DNA of 64,000 nt from Sphingomonas sp. PP-F2F-G114-C0414 (GCF_003688595.1 NZ_RCWT01000016.1:1-64000), one strand, 5' to 3'. Numbered from the stretch's first letter, positions 54,424-62,651 are shown. The notes: generated by a model not told the origin, from the letters alone. Translations and numbers: made by a program.

Positions 54424-55011
54424 CTAGTTGCGCGACGGGTAAATACCCTGGAGCGCGATCGAAAAGTTCAGCACGAGATACGGCTGCATGATCGACACCG
54501 GCTGGTTCTGGCCCGTGCTCCCGATGGTCCCCGCGACGTTCAGCCCGCCCAGCGCCACGGTCGCGCCCGCCGTACCCGCCGGGACGTAGATGAGCGGCTG
54601 GGCACCTACCCCGCTGCCGTCGACGGTCCTCGCCAGCTGCGAACCCGCAGCGGGTATCTGCGAGGTCGCCTTGATCGTGATCACGCTCAGCGCCGATCCG
54701 TTGTCGGCGAAGCTATGCGTATGCGCGGGCAACTGCGCCGACGTAAGCGTGGCCGACTCGACACCAGCAACCTGGCCTTGGACATAGTCTGCGAGACCCG
54801 GCCCTTGTCCGACATGGATGGGGGCGCGACCGCGCAGATCGGGGAGCGCAAACGTCGTCGTGCCGTTGCCGCCATAGGTCGTGCCCAGCAAGGAAAACAG
54901 CGCGGTGTTCTGGGCGATGGACATGATCTGCCCGTTGCACAAAGCATAGCCCGATGGCGCAAACGTGAATCCGAGAATGCAGATTTCGCCAACAAATGGT
55001 TCTAGGCCCAT
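54424..55011 (-). CDS. Phage-tail-collar/microcystin-dependent-protein (MdpB) family protein
   Basis: 195 residues from ATG 55011, with GGGAGA upstream; an extension to 55071 is unlikely. The Tail_Collar signature is complete: FVGEICILGFTFAPSGYALC, MSIAQNTALFSLLGTTYGGN, then TFALPDLRGRAPIHVGQGPG and QPYLVLNFSIALQGIYP. Such proteins are trimeric fibre tips; outside phages they occur as bacterial surface or secreted proteins of unknown role. No export signal. Other tail genes are absent, so this is not a prophage. Its presence in a lasso locus is unexplained. Confidence 0.9.
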   Translation of the reverse strand: MGLEPFVGEICILGFTFAPSGYALCNGQIMSIAQNTALFSLLGTTYGGNGTTTFALPDLRGRAPIHVGQGPGLADYVQGQVAGVESATLTSAQLPAHTHSFADNGSALSVITIKATSQIPAAGSQLARTVDGSGVGAQPLIYVPAGTAGATVALGGLNVAGTIGSTGQNQPVSIMQPYLVLNFSIALQGIYPSRN

Positions 55012-55157
55012 GCGACAGTCTCCCTGATTAGCGGTTACAATCGATACATTGATGCGAGGAGTCAACATCATGCAAATGACAGCGAAAATGTTGTAGAGAA
55101 ATATGGTCGATTTTCGATCAAGTTTGTCGCGAAAACATTATACTGTTGCAGGGTGGG

Positions 55158-56393
55158 TCACGGTCTCGAGGCCTTGCGCAAGGTCTCGAGCCGGGCATGA
55201 ACCGGATCGACCAGGACGCGCGCCGCTTCGATCTCGGGGGTCGCATCGCGTCGTTTCGCGGTGGTGTCGGGTGTGAAGCGCCGGTCGGGTGCCTTGGCGT
55301 CGCGCGTCGCTACCTGCATCATCGCAGCGCGCTGGCCGGCGTCGGGCACGAACCCGAAATGCGGGGCGATCCGATCGACGACCGCATCCGGCATTTCCGC
55401 ATAGTCGACCAGCAGTCCGCTTCCCGACGGCGAATGATCGAGAGGCCAATGATCCAGGACGGCCTCGCCGATCCGCTTCAGCACGCACGCCGCATAGCGA
55501 TCCGCGGCCATGTCCGCGCCGCCCGCGATGTCGACGATGCTCGTCGGCAACAGCCCCGGTACGGTGTGGATGCCCCGCTGCCGCTGCTGCGAGACGAGTA
55601 TCTCGACCGGATCGCGGTACAGGAACACCCAGGGCGTCTCGGGGAACGCCGCGCGGAACAGCGGCAGCGCCACCGCATGCCAGCTGTCGAGCTTGAAGAC
55701 GACGCGATGCGTCTGGCCCGACCGGTCGCGACCGAGCGCGGCGACGACCGCCCGCAGCGCCGCGACCTGATCGTATCGCGGCGCCTCTGATTGCAGCGCC
55801 CAGCGCACGACCGCATCGAGCGGTGCGGGTTCGGAAAGCATGACGTGGTGCGGATCGGCACCCAGCATCTGCGCGACCAGCGTCGAGCCGCATCGCGACA
55901 TATGGTGGATGAAGCCGGCAGGCGCGGGGCCTGCCGCGGTATCGCTGGTGTCGACGAGCGTGGCCAGATCGGTCCGTATGCGAAACATCCGGTTGAACGG
56001 GCGGGCCGCGAACCGGCGGATCATATCCCCGTAGAAGGGCGCGTCGAGCGGCTGGGCACCGAACCAGACCCAGTCGAACGCGGGGGCGGCGCCGGTCTCC
56101 ACCGCGTGGACCGGCAGCCAGCCGCGCGGGGGCCAGCGATCGAGCGTGATCGGAGCGGGCTTTGGACGCCCCATCGGCAGGATCGCGTTGCGGATCGCGT
56201 CCGCCTCGAGCGGGATGCCATGCGTCGCCGCGAGCGCGATTGCGTCGGTGATATAGCGATCGGGCCGTTCGATCGCGCCGAGCCGGGCCTGCAACGCATC
56301 GTCGGCCAGCACCAGAGTGCGGAACGCGGCGAGCGGCGGGGCGCCGATGGCCGTGTCGGCCGCCATGGCATCGCGGTTTGACATCGTGGCCAC
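55158..56393 (-). CDS. Sulfotransferase-family protein
   Basis: 411 residues from GTG 56393, with GGAG eight bases upstream; ATG 56384 also possible. The PAPS 5'-phosphosulfate-binding loop is FIHHMSRCGSTLVAQMLGAD and the 3'-phosphate site is PWVFLYRDPVEILVSQQRQR. The first 150 residues contain WPPRGWLPVHAV and MIRRFAARPFNRMF and have no clear family. The C-terminal part has MPDAVVDRIAPHFGF, typical of sulfotransferases. It would use PAPS to sulfate a hydroxyl, possibly one made by a 2OG oxygenase of this locus. Divergent from the Asp/Asn hydroxylase gene. Confidence 0.85.
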   Translation of the reverse strand: MATMSNRDAMAADTAIGAPPLAAFRTLVLADDALQARLGAIERPDRYITDAIALAATHGIPLEADAIRNAILPMGRPKPAPITLDRWPPRGWLPVHAVETGAAPAFDWVWFGAQPLDAPFYGDMIRRFAARPFNRMFRIRTDLATLVDTSDTAAGPAPAGFIHHMSRCGSTLVAQMLGADPHHVMLSEPAPLDAVVRWALQSEAPRYDQVAALRAVVAALGRDRSGQTHRVVFKLDSWHAVALPLFRAAFPETPWVFLYRDPVEILVSQQRQRGIHTVPGLLPTSIVDIAGGADMAADRYAACVLKRIGEAVLDHWPLDHSPSGSGLLVDYAEMPDAVVDRIAPHFGFVPDAGQRAAMMQVATRDAKAPDRRFTPDTTAKRRDATPEIEAARVLVDPVHARLETLRKASRP

Positions 56394-56529
56394 GAGCTCT
56401 CCTTCGCATGATACCGCAGCGTTTCGGGGCGCTGCCCCCCGGTATCCGTGCGGCATAGGTGCGTGACCGGCGCCGGCTTGGCATCGGCGTCGCCGCCTCT
56501 TACGCTGCGGCGATCGGAGACGGGGTATC

Positions 56530-57165
56530 GTGGCGGGGCTTGGTGGACAACTGCACGAATACGGCGCCGACGCTCGGTGGCCGGATCGGCTGTGCCTGCC
56601 GCTGGCGTTCGATCCGGTTGGTCTCGCCGACGACCTGACGCGGCTCGATGCCGACACCTGGACCGCGCATTTCGTGCCGCAGCATTATACCGGCGACTGG
56701 AGCGTGCTGCCGTTGCGCGTGCCGGTTGGCGTCACCCACCCGATCCTGCGGATCGCGCCCGATCCCGGCTGTCGCGACTGGGAGGATAGCGCGCTGCTCG
56801 GGTTGTGCCCGTATTTCTCACAAGTCCTCGCGGCGTTCGCCTGTCCGATCGAGGCGGTGCGGCTGATGCGGCTGGCGCCCGGATCTGCGATCAAGGCGCA
56901 CCGCGATCACGACCTCGCGGCCGAACAGGGGCGCGCGCGGCTGCACATCCCGGTTGCGACCAACTCCGATGTGGATTTCCGGCTGAACGGCACACGCGTG
57001 TCGATGACGCCAGGCAGCGTCTGGTATCTGCGGCTGGCCGATCCGCATTCGGTGATCAATGCGGGCACGACCGAGCGCGTTCATCTGGTGATCGATGCGA
57101 TCGTCGATCGCTGGCTCGAAGACCTGCTGGATCGGGCCAAGACCGGGGGGCCGCTATCGCGATGA
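56530..57165 (+). CDS. Aspartyl/asparaginyl beta-hydroxylase-family 2OG oxygenase
   Basis: 211 residues from GTG 56530. Fe ligands: KAHRDHDLAAEQGRARLHIP near residue 124 and LADPHSVINAGTTERVHLVI near 174, matching PF05118. These enzymes beta-hydroxylate Asp, Asn or Arg side chains. Its stop overlaps the ATG of the B2 leader peptidase (ATGA), so both are made together, which strongly ties it to lasso maturation. Asp36, Asp44, Asn35 and Asn40 of the precursor are candidate targets. A 2OG hydroxylase acting on a lasso Asp (CanE of canucin) is known. Confidence 0.85.
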   Translation: MAGLGGQLHEYGADARWPDRLCLPLAFDPVGLADDLTRLDADTWTAHFVPQHYTGDWSVLPLRVPVGVTHPILRIAPDPGCRDWEDSALLGLCPYFSQVLAAFACPIEAVRLMRLAPGSAIKAHRDHDLAAEQGRARLHIPVATNSDVDFRLNGTRVSMTPGSVWYLRLADPHSVINAGTTERVHLVIDAIVDRWLEDLLDRAKTGGPLSR

Positions 57166-57629
57166 CCCTCGGGAGTGGCAGGGCGCTACGCAAGCTCGGG
57201 ACTGCAGCGCGGATGCGTCGTGCCGACCGACGCCTGGTGGTCGAGGCGATGGCGGCGCTGCTGACGGCGCGTCTGCGCAGCCTGTTGCCGTTCCGGGTTC
57301 TCGCCCGGCATCTGGGCGGCATGGTCCCGTCACGATCCCCCGCCCCCCCTGCCCCGCTGTCTCCCGACGAGGAGACCAGCGTGTTCGCGGTCCGCTGGGC
57401 GATCGGTGCGGTGGCGCCGTGGCTGCCGTTCCGCACGCAGTGCCTGCAGCAGGCGATCGCCGCGCGCGCGATGCTGGCGCGCCGCGGGATCGGCAGCGTC
57501 CTGCATCTCGGCGTCGGCGACCCGACGGGGACCAAGCTGGTGGCGCATGCCTGGCTCGACGCCGGTCGGTTGCAGGTCACCGGCTATCCGGTCGATCCGG
57601 GGCTGGCCGAGGTCGGTCGCTTTACGTGA
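57162..57629 (+). CDS. Lasso peptide leader peptidase (B2, transglutaminase-like)
   Basis: 155 residues from ATG 57162. Papain-like transglutaminase fold (PF13471): the Cys nucleophile lies in PFRTQCLQQAIAARAMLARR near residue 93, the His in KLVAHAWLDAGRLQVTG near 128, with the following acidic residue. A basic N-terminus precedes it (LRKLGTAARMRRADRRLVV). It cuts the leader after Ala28. The RRE domain is missing because it is supplied by the separate PqqD-like protein, the split-B arrangement more usual in Gram-positives. Confidence 0.92.
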   Translation: MTLGSGRALRKLGTAARMRRADRRLVVEAMAALLTARLRSLLPFRVLARHLGGMVPSRSPAPPAPLSPDEETSVFAVRWAIGAVAPWLPFRTQCLQQAIAARAMLARRGIGSVLHLGVGDPTGTKLVAHAWLDAGRLQVTGYPVDPGLAEVGRFT

Positions 57630-57656
57630 AGATCCGGTGCCTGATCTGCGTAGGGT

Positions 57657-59498
57657 TCAGTCCGGTGCGGTGGCGTGGATCTCGGTCGGCCTGAAGGCCT
57701 CTAGCGCAATCACGCGGTCGCAGGCGCGCAGCGTCTCCTCGCGGTGCGCGACGATCAGGATCGTCGTGCGCGGCAGTGCCCGCCGCAGATTGGCGATCAC
57801 CGCCTGTTCGGTCGCGACGTCGATCGCGTTGGTCGCCTCGTCGAGGATCAGCAGGTCGGGATCGCGCAGGATCGCGCGGGCGAGCGCGATCCGCTGGCGT
57901 TCGCCGCCCGACAGCCGCGTGCCGCGCTCGTCGACCCGGGTCTCGAGCCCGTCTGGCATTGCCGCGACCATGTCGGCCGCGCCCGCCTGCGCCAGCGCCT
58001 GCCAGAGATTGGCGTCGGCGCGCACGGCGCTGCCCCAAGTCAGGTTGCGTCGCAGGCTGTCGTTGATGAGGTAGGAATCCTGCGGCACATAAGCGAGCCG
58101 ACGCCGCCAGCCGGCCAGCGTGGCAGGGGCCAGCACCGCGTCGCCGATCATGATCCGTCCCGCGGTCGGTTCGAGCAGGCCGGTCAGCAGATCGACGACG
58201 CTGGTCTTGCCGGTGCCCGACGGGCCGGACAGCCCGGCCATCTCGCCGACGCCGATCGTGAAATCGAGCCCGGTGAAGACCGGCGCGGCCGCATCCGGAT
58301 AGCGGAACGCCACCTGCTCGAAGCGCAGCGGTCCGTGACGCACCGACCCCATCGTGGCATCGCGCGAGGCCGTCACGGGATCGCCGAGATCGGCCTTCAG
58401 CGCGCGCAACGCGGTGAAGGCGGGCAGGACACCGAACAATTGCTGCGTGCTCTGCTGCAGCGACCGGACCGGGCCGCTCATCCGCACCAGCACGACCAGC
58501 GCTGCGAGCAGGGTCACCGTCGGTACGCCCATCAGCACGGCGCCGAAGATCAGGGCCGCACCGACCAGCGAGGCCACGCTCGCCGACGCGATCGATACGC
58601 GCGACTGGAAGCGGCGCTGCGCATCGAGCTGGGCGCGGAGGTGGCCGCTCTCCTGCGCGATCTGCGCGACGAACGCGTCGGCCATGTCGTGCGCGATCGC
58701 GATCTTGAGCCCGCCGAGGAACTGCGCGGCCTCGCCGGCGATGCGGAACGCGAACCGCGCGCTCGACGTGCCGACGGTCGCCGCACGACGCGACAGCGGC
58801 ACCAGCAGCGCCAGACCGAGCAGCGCGAGACCGATCGTCAGCAGCGCGATGACCGGCGACAGCAGCAGCATCAGGATCGCCTGCGTCACGAGCATGATCG
58901 CCGCCATCATGATCGTCAGCAGCATCGAACAGGCGAGCGCAAGCCGGGCGATCTCGCTCGACAGGATATGGCCGATCCGTGCATGCCGCAGCCGCGCCAG
59001 CGCCGACCAGCGCGCCCGCGCCAGATCGGTGACCAGCATCAGCCGGCGATGATCGACGAACCCCAGCGTCAGGTCGGAGACCAGCCGGTCGCGCGTCGCC
59101 AGCACCACCGCGCGGAGACCGACCAGCAGGCAGAAGACCAGCAGCACCGCGGCCAGCTGCGCCAGTTGCGAGACGAGCCCGACCGACGCCAGCGCCTCGA
59201 CCATCATCGCCCGCCAGTGTCCGCCGGTCTGCGGCGCGAGCAACGAGAAGATCGGCACGAGCAGCGCGAGCCCGACGCCTTCGAGCACCCCGCCCGCGAG
59301 CATGAGCGCGACCGCCGCAGCCAGCCGGCGTCCGCCATGGCGGACGAAGTCGCCGACCAGCGCGCGGACGTCGGCGATCAGCGACGCCCTGGACTCGGGC
59401 TCCGGCCCGGCGACACCACCGGCTGTCCTCCCCACCGGGGTCACCCGACGAGACTCTGGCGTGCGACCTGTTGGCGGAAAAAGCGCATGGTGCAGCAT
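57657..59498 (-). CDS. ABC transporter, fused permease/ATPase (lasso D protein)
   Basis: 613 residues from ATG 59498. Six membrane helices, for example LAAAVALMLAGGVLEGVGLA, then SGPVRSLQQSTQQLFGVLP and the ATPase: Walker A SGPSGTGKTSVVDLLTG, signature RLSGGERQRIALARAI, Walker B LLILDEATNAID, and IVAHREETLRACD. It lacks a C39 peptidase domain, as expected because B2 removes the leader. It would export the mature peptide and confer self-resistance. It converges with the B2 gene, 27 bases apart. Confidence 0.93.
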   Translation of the reverse strand: MLHHALFPPTGRTPESRRVTPVGRTAGGVAGPEPESRASLIADVRALVGDFVRHGGRRLAAAVALMLAGGVLEGVGLALLVPIFSLLAPQTGGHWRAMMVEALASVGLVSQLAQLAAVLLVFCLLVGLRAVVLATRDRLVSDLTLGFVDHRRLMLVTDLARARWSALARLRHARIGHILSSEIARLALACSMLLTIMMAAIMLVTQAILMLLLSPVIALLTIGLALLGLALLVPLSRRAATVGTSSARFAFRIAGEAAQFLGGLKIAIAHDMADAFVAQIAQESGHLRAQLDAQRRFQSRVSIASASVASLVGAALIFGAVLMGVPTVTLLAALVVLVRMSGPVRSLQQSTQQLFGVLPAFTALRALKADLGDPVTASRDATMGSVRHGPLRFEQVAFRYPDAAAPVFTGLDFTIGVGEMAGLSGPSGTGKTSVVDLLTGLLEPTAGRIMIGDAVLAPATLAGWRRRLAYVPQDSYLINDSLRRNLTWGSAVRADANLWQALAQAGAADMVAAMPDGLETRVDERGTRLSGGERQRIALARAILRDPDLLILDEATNAIDVATEQAVIANLRRALPRTTILIVAHREETLRACDRVIALEAFRPTEIHATAPD

Positions 59499-59905
59499 GC
59501 GGGTCCGGCGCCCCGCGAGCAAGCGCGCGCCGTCCTGCGGTCTAAGCGCGGATCGGCATTCAGCGTTTTGGGATCGCACCAGTGCCAATTTGCTCCGTCA
59601 CCCCGGGCTGGCTCGGCGCTTGTCCCCGTCAAATATGTAACCGTCATCGTGGCGGCCCGAGGCGAGGTCCTCATGGATGCGCGACGGATCGATACCCGCC
59701 GCGAGCAGCGCATCGCGCCGCGGTTCCAGCGTTGCGTGCCGTCCGACTGGGACACTCGGATATAGCGGATGAGCAATGCGTACCCCGCCAGAAAAGACCA
59801 CCGATATGGTGTAAGATGGCGCTGGTTTTCACAGCGGGTTTGGCTGTTTTGGGGCTCCGGAGGCGGCACCGCCCGCAACCGGAAAACCGTTCGTTTTTCT
59901 TGTGG
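59499..59905. other. Spacer with recombinase remnant between ABC and DUF3857 genes
   Basis: About 400 bases. The centre is the decayed serine-recombinase fragment (59640-59785). The rest shows no supported gene; the promoter of the ABC gene should be here. Confidence 0.5.
59640..59785 (-). pseudogene. Decayed serine recombinase (resolvase/invertase) 5' fragment
   Basis: Minus-strand frame one reads LLIRYIRVSQSDGTQ, the N-terminus of a resolvase/Pin-type recombinase with its catalytic Ser region. A frame change then gives TLEPRRDALLAAGIDPSRIH and EDLASGRHDD, the next conserved block. After it homology ends abruptly (GYIFDGDK). So a recombinase lost its C-terminal part and has at least one frameshift near 59720. 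It marks an old mobile element at the right edge of the lasso locus. Confidence 0.75.
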
Positions 59906-61852
59906 TCAGGATGACGTCTTCACATTGGCTCGCCGCAAGTAGACGTGCTGGTGTGAGAGCAGCCGCAGTTGCTGTTGAGCGGCAGGCGCATCCTTGGCCG
60001 GAAACTCCGGGGCGACGCCTTTCCGGCTGACGGCAAGGTTAACAATGCCATCGACAAGACCGCCTTTCCGATGTGTGGCTAGACCTGCGATGGTGCGATC
60101 GAAGGTCAGCGGGTCTAGAGCGAAGCCGCGCCCCTTGTCGGGAAGGACGATCGTCTCGCGGGTTTCCTCATAATAGGGGAAGGCCAGCATGAACGGCGCA
60201 TCGGCATCGGGGCCGGGCTCCCGCGTGAAATCCACGGATGCTCCCAGTTGCATGTTCGCGAGTTCGAGCGCCCCATCCTGCCAGTCCAGCGTTGCCGCTC
60301 CGTCGAGCGTCAGCGTTTCCATACCGGTCGCGGGATCGAAGCGCGCGGCTACGGTCGTAGGGGTGATATAGTCGTAGCTCTTGCGCCATACGGCTCGCAG
60401 CGTTCGGTCCCTCGCATCCGGTGTCAGCGCATCGAGTTGCCGATGCATTCCGATCGCACCATCCCCGCGGACGACGAACTCGGCATGGACTGGAACCGGT
60501 TTGTCGACGCCCGCTGACGCATCGAGCTTCAACGTCGTGACGCCGAGCGGCCGCATCGGCGGATCGGGCATCATCGGCACCAGTGCGGCACCGGCGGACT
60601 GGATCGGCAGCCCCCAGCGGAAGGCCGGCGTCTGGATATCGGCCAAATGGCGATCGCCCATCCGTGTACCGTCCAGCCAATAAACCCGGCCGGCGATCGT
60701 CGCGCGGACGAGAACGTGGTTGAACACGCCCGCAGCGGGTAGATAGCGAGGGATCGCGTCGCCGAAGCCCGTGGCGTTGACAAAGACAGGTTGCGCCTCG
60801 ATGCCCAGCGCACGAAGCAAGGCCAACAGGAGCACCGTCTTGCCCTTGCAGTCGCCGTAGCGGCGCTGCCATGTGTCCTCGGCTGCGGCGGGAACATAGC
60901 CGCCATCGTTCAATCCGACGAAGAGATAACGGACCTGATCCTGGACCAACGCCAGCGCGGCCTCCGCACGCTTGACCGGGTCGGAGGTAGTGGATGCGAT
61001 CTTCGCCGCCTGCGCGGACACCCCGCTGCCGGGAGCGAGCATCGCCGACTTCGCGTAAAGCGGCGCCATCAGCGTTGCGATCTCCGCCCAGTCCTTCCAA
61101 TCGGATAGCTGTAGAGCATTGGCTTGACGGAACCGAGGCGGGGCATCCTTCGGCAGAACAGGTTCGCGCAGATTGGGGGCTGTCATCGACAACGTCACAT
61201 TCGTTCCCGTCGATGTCTGTCCAGGCATGGGAAGGCCGGACATGGCACGCCATTGGATCGGCATCGTTTTCGCCCATTGGGCATAGAGACGGGTGTCGAT
61301 CGTGGTCGGGTGGAAGTTCCATACCGCTTCGACATGTTTACCAAGTGCTGGATCACGATGACGCCTGGACGCCGCGATCTCTACGATGTCACCTACCTGG
61401 AGGCCGGTAATCTGAAGGGAAGCAGTCAGCCGCCCATCGATAGCAGCGCGTTCGAGATTGGTTTCGCGGTGGAGAACGGTGAAATGTTGTGTCTTAAGGA
61501 CGTCGATGACTTGGTCGGCCCGAATAATGTGGACACGGTGGATGGCGAGACTGTCGGTATCGGGATTCCAACTCAAGGAGATATTAGCAGTCTTCATGAG
61601 GCCGTCGGGCGTCAGAACCTTCGTCGCATCATCCCAGTAAAGTGTGGTTACGCCGTCTGGATCAAACCATGCCTGATTGTCACGCAGTAGCATCCGGGTT
61701 CCGGAGGTAGAACGTTCATTCATAACTGTCGGAATAACATGGCTGACTGCCCAGGCCGGAGGCGATGCTATGATCATTGTATCTGCCGCATGACATTCGC
61801 TAGAAAGCATAGAAATTGCGCAGAAAAGCAAAAATCCACGACCTGAGGTCAT
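59906..61852 (-). CDS. DUF3857/transglutaminase-like exported protein
   Basis: 648 residues from ATG 61852, with GAGGAG upstream. Signal peptide RGFLLFCAISMLSSECHA. The N-terminal DUF3857 beta domain is followed by a transglutaminase core near residues 310-400: QDQVRYLFVGLNDGGYVPA, then RRYGDCKGKTVLLLALLRAL with the Cys, FNHVLVRATIAGRVYWLDGT with the His and Asp. The C-terminal part is beta-rich. It acts in the periplasm; the substrate is unknown. It is the last of four minus-strand genes with the bacteriocin-like system, so it may be related to it. Confidence 0.85.
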   Translation of the reverse strand: MTSGRGFLLFCAISMLSSECHAADTMIIASPPAWAVSHVIPTVMNERSTSGTRMLLRDNQAWFDPDGVTTLYWDDATKVLTPDGLMKTANISLSWNPDTDSLAIHRVHIIRADQVIDVLKTQHFTVLHRETNLERAAIDGRLTASLQITGLQVGDIVEIAASRRHRDPALGKHVEAVWNFHPTTIDTRLYAQWAKTMPIQWRAMSGLPMPGQTSTGTNVTLSMTAPNLREPVLPKDAPPRFRQANALQLSDWKDWAEIATLMAPLYAKSAMLAPGSGVSAQAAKIASTTSDPVKRAEAALALVQDQVRYLFVGLNDGGYVPAAAEDTWQRRYGDCKGKTVLLLALLRALGIEAQPVFVNATGFGDAIPRYLPAAGVFNHVLVRATIAGRVYWLDGTRMGDRHLADIQTPAFRWGLPIQSAGAALVPMMPDPPMRPLGVTTLKLDASAGVDKPVPVHAEFVVRGDGAIGMHRQLDALTPDARDRTLRAVWRKSYDYITPTTVAARFDPATGMETLTLDGAATLDWQDGALELANMQLGASVDFTREPGPDADAPFMLAFPYYEETRETIVLPDKGRGFALDPLTFDRTIAGLATHRKGGLVDGIVNLAVSRKGVAPEFPAKDAPAAQQQLRLLSHQHVYLRRANVKTSS

Positions 61853-61895
61853 TAAAAACTCCTCGAAAGCGATTTTATATTAACTTTTTAAAGTT

Positions 61896-62099
61896 TTACA
61901 TATTATTACGAGGTCCTTTCAGGCCTGCTCTAACAGTTTGCCCAAAAACTGAACCAAGAAATATGAATAATGTGTATTCGAAAACCCGGAATGTATCAGA
62001 ATAGCTTACTACATTAGTGCGAATTAATGCCGAATATCCCAGAAAATATATCAGAGAAACGCCAAGCGGCTTGACTAAAAAATTATTTAGTTTTTTCAT
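61896..62099 (-). CDS. Small membrane protein, possible immunity protein
   Basis: 67 residues from ATG 62099 (MKKLNNFLVKPLGVSLIYFL). Two membrane segments, GVSLIYFLGYSALI and YTLFIFLGSVFGQTVRAGL, with a polar loop. The gene is A/T-rich, unlike the neighbours. It lies between the double-glycine-leader protein and the DUF3857 gene on the same strand, where bacteriocin immunity proteins are commonly found. No family recognised; the immunity role is inferred from position and size. Confidence 0.55.
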   Translation of the reverse strand: MKKLNNFLVKPLGVSLIYFLGYSALIRTNVVSYSDTFRVFEYTLFIFLGSVFGQTVRAGLKGPRNNM

Positions 62100-62113
62100 G
62101 TGAGCTCGTTTCT

Positions 62114-62147
62114 GCCGGCCTTGCCTTATTAGGCAAGGCCGGCTTTT
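62114..62147 (+). terminator. Very stable hairpin with T-run on the plus strand
   Basis: GCCGGCCTTGCC (62114-62125), loop TTATTA, GGCAAGGCCGGC (62132-62143) is a perfect 12-bp stem, followed by TTTT. The T-run points to plus-strand termination, yet the flanking genes run on the minus strand. On that strand it lies between the leader-peptide gene and the small membrane gene and could act as a processing or attenuating hairpin. Confidence 0.65.
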
Positions 62148-62151
62148 AGCG

Positions 62152-62640
62152 TTAGGGGATCTGCAATGCGGGATATCCGTTGCCGTAACGCGCCGTTCCA
62201 TTCTGAATGGCTAAATCTCGCTGATATATGTAATCAAACTTCTGCTGAACAATGCTCTGCGACGATTTATCCGTGACGATTGAGGTCCCCAATGCAACAC
62301 CGGCGCTTGCCGCATACCCCAAACCACCCGCAACACCAGCTAATGCAACCCCCGTATTGATAGTATGCATTTCTACCGAAGCCATGTCCTGTGCTTCTTG
62401 GTTCATCTGATCAATTTGTGACTTGGAGAATGGTGCGGTAACAACGATATCCTGGCCGCTGCCGTCATCTTGCCCACCCGTATTTGCGCCATAGCCGGAT
62501 TCTGTCGCATCATAGCTGCCGCCATCGTCAAAACCACCGTCACCACCGCCGCCCCCGCTATCATCATCAAAGCTATCGGCATCTTCAAACATTCCGCCCG
62601 AAACAAAGGCAACTTCTTCAAGACTCAGGGCACGTAGCAT
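62152..62640 (-). CDS. Double-glycine-leader peptide/protein (microcin-like)
   Basis: 162 residues. The start MLRALSLEEVAFVSGG is a classic GG leader (L-S-x-x-E-x-x-x-V-S-G-G) cut by C39 peptidases after Gly16. The rest has an Asp/Gly-rich stretch (DDDSGGGGGDGGFDDGG), an IVVTAP motif common in sphingomonad GG-leader proteins, a hydrophobic glycine-rich segment (GVALAGVAGGLGYAASAGVA) and a polar C-terminus. It is longer than most class II microcins. It lies 11 bases behind a CvaB-like transporter gene. Antibacterial activity is inferred; it may instead be a signalling or surface protein. Confidence 0.8.
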   Translation of the reverse strand: MLRALSLEEVAFVSGGMFEDADSFDDDSGGGGGDGGFDDGGSYDATESGYGANTGGQDDGSGQDIVVTAPFSKSQIDQMNQEAQDMASVEMHTINTGVALAGVAGGLGYAASAGVALGTSIVTDKSSQSIVQQKFDYIYQRDLAIQNGTARYGNGYPALQIP

Positions 62641-62651
62641 ATCAATTTACC

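Noticed and set aside
54424..55011. Prophage or tailocin
   Set aside because: Only a collar-like gene is present; there are no sheath, tube, baseplate, capsid or lysis genes.
59582..59914. 110-residue plus-strand ORF ending in LAVLGLRRRHRP, resembling a PEP-CTERM tail
   Set aside because: It is the antisense of the recombinase fragment, lacks a signal peptide and the PEP motif, and no exosortase is seen.
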